DNA of 64,000 nt from Arthrobacter sp. H16F315 (lineage in GTDB: Bacteria; Actinomycetota; Actinomycetes; Actinomycetales; Micrococcaceae): contig NZ_JAMXSS010000002.1 of the NCBI RefSeq assembly GCF_024124825.1, positions 558,001-622,000 on the forward strand, given 5' to 3'. The notes under the pieces were generated by a model that ran no database searches, was not told where the DNA came from, and saw only the letters and a list, made by a program, of their open reading frames with translations. This document shows, piece by piece, positions 60,416-64,000 of this stretch. The translations under genes and the position numbers were made by a program. Positions within the stretch are counted from its first letter, which is position 1; every line of letters starts with the position of its first letter.

Positions 60416-63400
60416 CCGGCCAGTGGCGGGCAGGCCGGATCGGTTGTCCGCGCGCAGGAATTCGTGTTCCTGGCCCGGCTGGATCAGGACGCTGCGGGTG
60501 CCCACCCGCACCAGCACCGGGGCCGCGTCGCCGGGCGCTGCCGATACCCTGAGACGGTCGCGCTCCAGGTGAACGGCGAGCATCTGGTCCCGGTAGCGGA
60601 CCTGGAAGTCCACGCGGCTGAGCTCGACGGGCAGCCGGGGGACGAAGTCGAGGGCATCGCGCGTAATCTGCAGCCCGGCAAAACTGCGCTGCACTACGTC
60701 GATCGTGCCGGCCATGGCGCCGAGATGGATGCCGCAGCGGGTGGTTCCGCCTTGGGTGTCATCCAGGTCCGCGTCCAGCGCCTCCCGGAACGTTTCCCAC
60801 GCCCGCTCGGGATTCCGCTGCGCCAGCACCGAGGCGTGGGCCACCCGGCTGAGCGTTGATCCGTGCGCTGTCCTGGCCAGGTAGAAGTCCACAGTGGCTG
60901 CCATCTGCGCTGCGGTAACGGTATAGCCCATCCGGGCCAGGAACCGGATCAGCTGGTCCTCGCCCAGGACGTAAAGCAGCATCAGGACGTCGGCTTGTTT
61001 GGCCAGCCGGTAGTGGTTGGTGCTGTCCCCTTCCGCCTCCAGGATCAGGTCCAGCCGCTCGATGAGCCCATAGCTTCGGCGGTAGTGGTCCCAGTCAAGT
61101 TCCCGGAGCGCGGCGTAGCCGTCGAACTGGCTGATGACGCCGTCGTCGTGGAACGGAACGAACATGCGGCGGCTGAGGTGTTCCCAGGCCGTCATCTCGG
61201 CGGCGGTGACCAGCAGCCTGGTCCGCAGTTCGTCCATGTCGAATCCACGCACGGAATGCATCATCCAGACGGCTTGGTCGAACACCCAGGCCGCCATCAC
61301 GTTGGTGTACGCATTGTCGTTCAGCCCGCCGCCCGGGTCACCGGGGTTGCCGGTATGGTATTCATCCGGGCCCATAACTCCCCGGAGGTGGAAGCGGTCT
61401 TCGACCGGGTCGAATTCCGCCATGGACGCGAACAGCCGGGCGACGTCCACGATGATTTCCGCCCCATGCCCGGTGAGCCACCCGCGGTCCTGGGTGGCCT
61501 CGAAGTACTGCCAGGCGTTGTAGGCGACAGCGAGGCCGACATGGCGCTGGAGCCGCGAATAGTCCTTCATCCAGTGCCCGGACCGCAGGTTGAACAACAG
61601 CTTCGGCGTCTGTTCAGTGCCGTCACTGCCGCTTTGCCATGGGAACAGGGCCCCCTTCAGTCCCGCGTCCCGCGCCGCGTCCCGGGCCGCGCCGAGCCGC
61701 CTCCAGCGGTAATCGAGGAGCTCGCGGGCGAGGGCGGGCAGCCTCGAATTCAGCAGTGGGAGGACAAAAAGTTCATCCCAGAAGACGTGCCCCCGGTACC
61801 CTTCGCCGTGCAGCCCGCGGGCAGGTACACCGGCGTCGACTTCGGCGGTGTGGGTGGTGAGGGTCTGCAACAGGTGGAAGACGTGCAGGTTCAGGATCAG
61901 CTGGGCCTGCGAGCTGGCGTCGAACTCTATGACAAAGGGTTGGAGCAGGACGGCCCATGCGGCGTCGTGCTCGGCCTGCAGCGCCGTGAAACCGCCCGAG
62001 GCGCGGGCCAGGACGGCCCGGGCCGCCGTTCGGGGAGATGCGATGGCGTGATCGCGGGAGGAGGTCACGGCCACTTTCTTGAGGATCGTCAGCGGCGCAC
62101 CCGCTGTCACGAAAACTTCGAAGCGGTGGGTGTGCAGCCCATTCAGCTGTTCGGGAATCCCTGCCCCGGGCGGCCCGTCGGACCCGGAGATTTCCGTCCG
62201 GAGCGCCAGGGCGATCCCGATTCCGCTGGTGACGGTCCGGACCTCCACTGTGAGTTCGGCGGCACCCGGGCCGTCCCCGGCCGCCGTAGCCCGGACGGAC
62301 CCCAGGTGCCGCTTGGACAGCGCCGCATCCTCGGGGACATTGGAGTTGGTGACCCCGGTGTCACAGCCGCTGCGAACGCTGACGCCGCCGTCCCAGCCGA
62401 CGGCCGTGACGACCGTTTCCATCGCGGCGAGGTGCGGGACGGCCATGGACACCAAGCGGCGCTGCACCAGCAGAAGCTGCCGGCCGGTGTTGTCCTCCAA
62501 GAGTGCCTCCCGGGTCAGCACCGCCCGTTTCAGGTCCAGGGTGCGGCGCTCGCTGCGGAGCGAAAGTCCGCCCTCGGACCACCACGCCCCTTCGCCGATC
62601 CGGAGGTCCAGCGGAAGCCAGTCGGGAATGTTGACCATGTGTTCGTCGACAGTTTCCTGGTCCGCCACAACGCTGCGCAGGCTGTTGTAAACGCCGGCGA
62701 GATAGCTGCCGGGATAGTGCACGGCCCCGGCCCGGTGTTCGGGGGCGGCGCCCCGCGTGGCCAGGTAGCCGTTGCCCAGGGTGGTGAGGGCTTCGCGGTG
62801 GCCCTCATGCACCGGGTCGAAGCCTTCGTAGACCAGCAGCCACGGGTGCGTGATGACGAGTCCAATATCCAGTTGGCTGACATCCTCGACGACGACGTCG
62901 GCGCCCGCCGCTTCCAGCGGGCCCCGACGCCCGGACCGGTCGATGCCAACGACCAGCCCAAAGCCGCCGCGCCGGCCGGCTTCCACCCCGGCCGCTGATT
63001 CCTCGATGACCATGGCCCGGGCGGGCGGGATCCCAAGCCGCCGCACCGCTTCCAACTGCAGCGCGGGCGCCGGCTTGCCCGCAACGTCGCGGTCCAGGGC
63101 CGTCTGACCGTCGACGACGTGGTCGAAGAAGTCCCCGAGGCCGGCGGCGGCCAGCAGCACGCCGGCGTTTCTGGCGCAGGTGGCAAGCACCACCGGAATT
63201 CGCCCCGCTTTCAGCCGGCCGAGGAGGTCCACTGTGCCCGGGAACGCCCGGACCGGTTGGTCACCGAGCAGCTTTTCGAACAGTTCGTTCTGGCGTGCGG
63301 CGAGCCCGAAGACGGTCCATTCCCCGGAGCCATCTGAGGGGTTGCCGTCCGGGACTGCCCCGCCGCGGGAGGCCAGGAAAGAGGTTACCGCGTCTTCCCA

Positions 63401-63613
63401 CGTCCGGCCGGCCACGAGGTCCAGGTAGTCTTCGGTGCAGAACGGATCCCGGCGGGTCCCGGCTGGAAGCCGCGGGTCCTGGAGGACTGCGTCGAAGAGT
63501 TGCTTCCATGCCGCCGAGCGAAGACCGGCGGTGTCGGTGACCACCCCGTCCAGGTCAAAGATCACGGCATCGACGGGCGCCAGGGCTGCGGCTAGGGTGG
63601 GCGACTCCGTCAT
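60407..63613 (-). CDS. HAD (beta-phosphoglucomutase-like) and GH65 phosphorylase fusion
   Basis: 1068-residue two-enzyme protein. Residues about 16-250 form a beta-phosphoglucomutase-like HAD domain (nucleophile D20 and acid D22 in [13 protein letters not shown], later [16 protein letters not shown] and [14 protein letters not shown]). Residues about 258-1040 form a family 65 glycosidase/phosphorylase with the catalytic acid E751 in [12 protein letters not shown], plus [13 protein letters not shown] and [20 protein letters not shown]65 phosphorylase splits maltose, trehalose or kojibiose to beta-glucose 1-phosphate, which the HAD domain would turn into glucose 6-phosphate. The disaccharide cannot be read from sequence. 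Confidence 0.9.
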   Translation of the reverse strand: MTESPTLAAALAPVDAVIFDLDGVVTDTAGLRSAAWKQLFDAVLQDPRLPAGTRRDPFCTEDYLDLVAGRTWEDAVTSFLASRGGAVPDGNPSDGSGEWTVFGLAARQNELFEKLLGDQPVRAFPGTVDLLGRLKAGRIPVVLATCARNAGVLLAAAGLGDFFDHVVDGQTALDRDVAGKPAPALQLEAVRRLGIPPARAMVIEESAAGVEAGRRGGFGLVVGIDRSGRRGPLEAAGADVVVEDVSQLDIGLVITHPWLLVYEGFDPVHEGHREALTTLGNGYLATRGAAPEHRAGAVHYPGSYLAGVYNSLRSVVADQETVDEHMVNIPDWLPLDLRIGEGAWWSEGGLSLRSERRTLDLKRAVLTREALLEDNTGRQLLLVQRRLVSMAVPHLAAMETVVTAVGWDGGVSVRSGCDTGVTNSNVPEDAALSKRHLGSVRATAAGDGPGAAELTVEVRTVTSGIGIALALRTEISGSDGPPGAGIPEQLNGLHTHRFEVFVTAGAPLTILKKVAVTSSRDHAIASPRTAARAVLARASGGFTALQAEHDAAWAVLLQPFVIEFDASSQAQLILNLHVFHLLQTLTTHTAEVDAGVPARGLHGEGYRGHVFWDELFVLPLLNSRLPALARELLDYRWRRLGAARDAARDAGLKGALFPWQSGSDGTEQTPKLLFNLRSGHWMKDYSRLQRHVGLAVAYNAWQYFEATQDRGWLTGHGAEIIVDVARLFASMAEFDPVEDRFHLRGVMGPDEYHTGNPGDPGGGLNDNAYTNVMAAWVFDQAVWMMHSVRGFDMDELRTRLLVTAAEMTAWEHLSRRMFVPFHDDGVISQFDGYAALRELDWDHYRRSYGLIERLDLILEAEGDSTNHYRLAKQADVLMLLYVLGEDQLIRFLARMGYTVTAAQMAATVDFYLARTAHGSTLSRVAHASVLAQRNPERAWETFREALDADLDDTQGGTTRCGIHLGAMAGTIDVVQRSFAGLQITRDALDFVPRLPVELSRVDFQVRYRDQMLAVHLERDRLRVSAAPGDAAPVLVRVGTRSVLIQPGQEHEFLRADNRSGLPATGRLR

Positions 63614-63690
63614 TCCTCAGTCGTATCAGGCCTGCGGCAACTGCGACAGTGGCGTTGTACCGCTATTCCGGCCCGCCGGCCTGATAGCCG

Positions 63691-64000
63691 TCAGCCAAGC
63701 AGCGAATCGAGGGTGGTAAAGCCATAGCCGGCCTGGCGGATCCGATCGATGATCCCGGGCAGGGCATCGGCGTCCAGGGTGGTCCCGTCGTCGGGATTGG
63801 AACCGATGTGCATCAGCACGATCTCCCCGGGTTGAAGGCCGGCGAGTGTCCGGTCAGCCACGATGCGCGCGGAGATCCCGCCGCTGCTGCCCTTCCAGCC
63901 CAGGGTGTCCACGCTCCAGCGGACGGCCACGTAGCCGTAGGCGTTCACGGCAGCGATGGTCCGGGCGTCGCGTTCACCGAAGGGGAAGCGGAACAGGGGC
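63691..64000 (-). CDS. Polysaccharide deacetylase, C-terminal part
   Basis: The gene runs off the right edge; the last 102 codons are present. They match the end of a NodB-type deacetylase: PLFRFPFGERDARTIAAV, then VRWSVDTLGWKGSSGG and GEIVLMHIGSNPDDG, where the late histidine belongs to the family's fifth motif. It removes acetyl groups from cell-wall or other polysaccharides. N-terminus and signal peptide are out of the window. Confidence 0.85.
   Translation of the reverse strand, partial: PLFRFPFGERDARTIAAVNAYGYVAVRWSVDTLGWKGSSGGISARIVADRTLAGLQPGEIVLMHIGSNPDDGTTLDADALPGIIDRIRQAGYGFTTLDSLLG

Noticed and set aside
60863..62998. 711-codon open frame opposite the HAD-GH65 gene
   Set aside because: Pure antisense shadow; the GH65 frame on the other strand has all catalytic motifs.
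1..64000. CRISPR arrays, insertion sequences, rRNA genes, replication origin
   Set aside because: No regularly spaced repeats, no transposase motifs with terminal repeats, no rRNA-like sequence and no DnaA-box cluster were seen on reading both strands.

Overview
The window is high-GC, densely coded DNA with short intergenic gaps and many 1-14 bp gene overlaps. Its content (NAD-dependent formate dehydrogenase, Asp23/DUF2273/DUF6286 cluster, holin-superfamily III and DUF3618 stress genes, LysG/LysE pair, leaderless promoters of the TANNNT type) points to an actinobacterium, most likely Micrococcaceae of the Arthrobacter/Pseudarthrobacter kind. That assignment is inference from gene content, not from a marker gene.

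Layout. 1-2 kb: end of an acyl-CoA synthetase, a MarR regulator and a DUF1761 membrane protein. 2.1-6.4 kb: a valine (isobutyryl-CoA) catabolic operon carrying four consecutive steps (methylmalonate-semialdehyde dehydrogenase, 3-hydroxyisobutyryl-CoA hydrolase, 3-hydroxyisobutyrate dehydrogenase, enoyl-CoA hydratase). 6.5-8.3 kb: exonuclease III and a conserved unknown. 8.3-13.1 kb: a CUT1 sugar ABC importer with its own LacI regulator and a visible LacI-type operator. 13.2-15.6 kb: an Asp23/AmaP envelope-stress cluster. 16.4-17.2 kb: decayed acetamidase and oxidoreductase remnants. 17.4-20.3 kb: formate dehydrogenase, LysR regulator and HPP membrane protein. 20.9-21.3 kb: tRNA-Glu, -Asp and -Phe. 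21.4-25.3 kb: PaiB-like protein, LysE exporter with divergent LysG regulator, a DMT exporter and a small metallopeptidase. 25.5-30.1 kb: NlpC/P60 cell-wall hydrolase, then a LolA-like lipoprotein-fold protein with an ABC exporter. 30-36 kb: membrane protein, double-domain universal stress protein, CopC, NCS2 purine permease and HutG.

36.4-47.4 kb holds the most distinctive system: an eleven-gene, one-strand Ter cluster (DUF475/TerC, four TerD-type proteins, TelA, a helical unknown, a Pro/Ala-rich protein, HpcH-type lyase, a fused double phosphoribosyltransferase with TRSP and PELOTA-like regions, and an HAD phosphatase). The layout implies that a biosynthetic arm making a nucleotide-like product is coupled to a membrane/TerD metal-stress arm. 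48-52.4 kb holds hutH, hutU and an IclR regulator. A palindrome of the form TGTCYGGNATNCCNGACA recurs in front of the iclR gene, of hutU and, 12-16 kb away, of hutG, which suggests one regulon in two places.

52.6-64 kb: a small HTH protein, 3-hydroxybutyrate dehydrogenase with divergent LysR, a spermidine-synthase-like protein, a four-gene membrane-stress module, a zinc alcohol dehydrogenase, a HAD-GH65 phosphorylase fusion and the end of a polysaccharide deacetylase.

A cross-cutting feature is at least seven genes whose reading frame is broken by a single base, nearly always a lost base in a run of identical bases. Sequencing or assembly error is the simplest explanation, so these genes should not be counted as real pseudogenes without checking reads.
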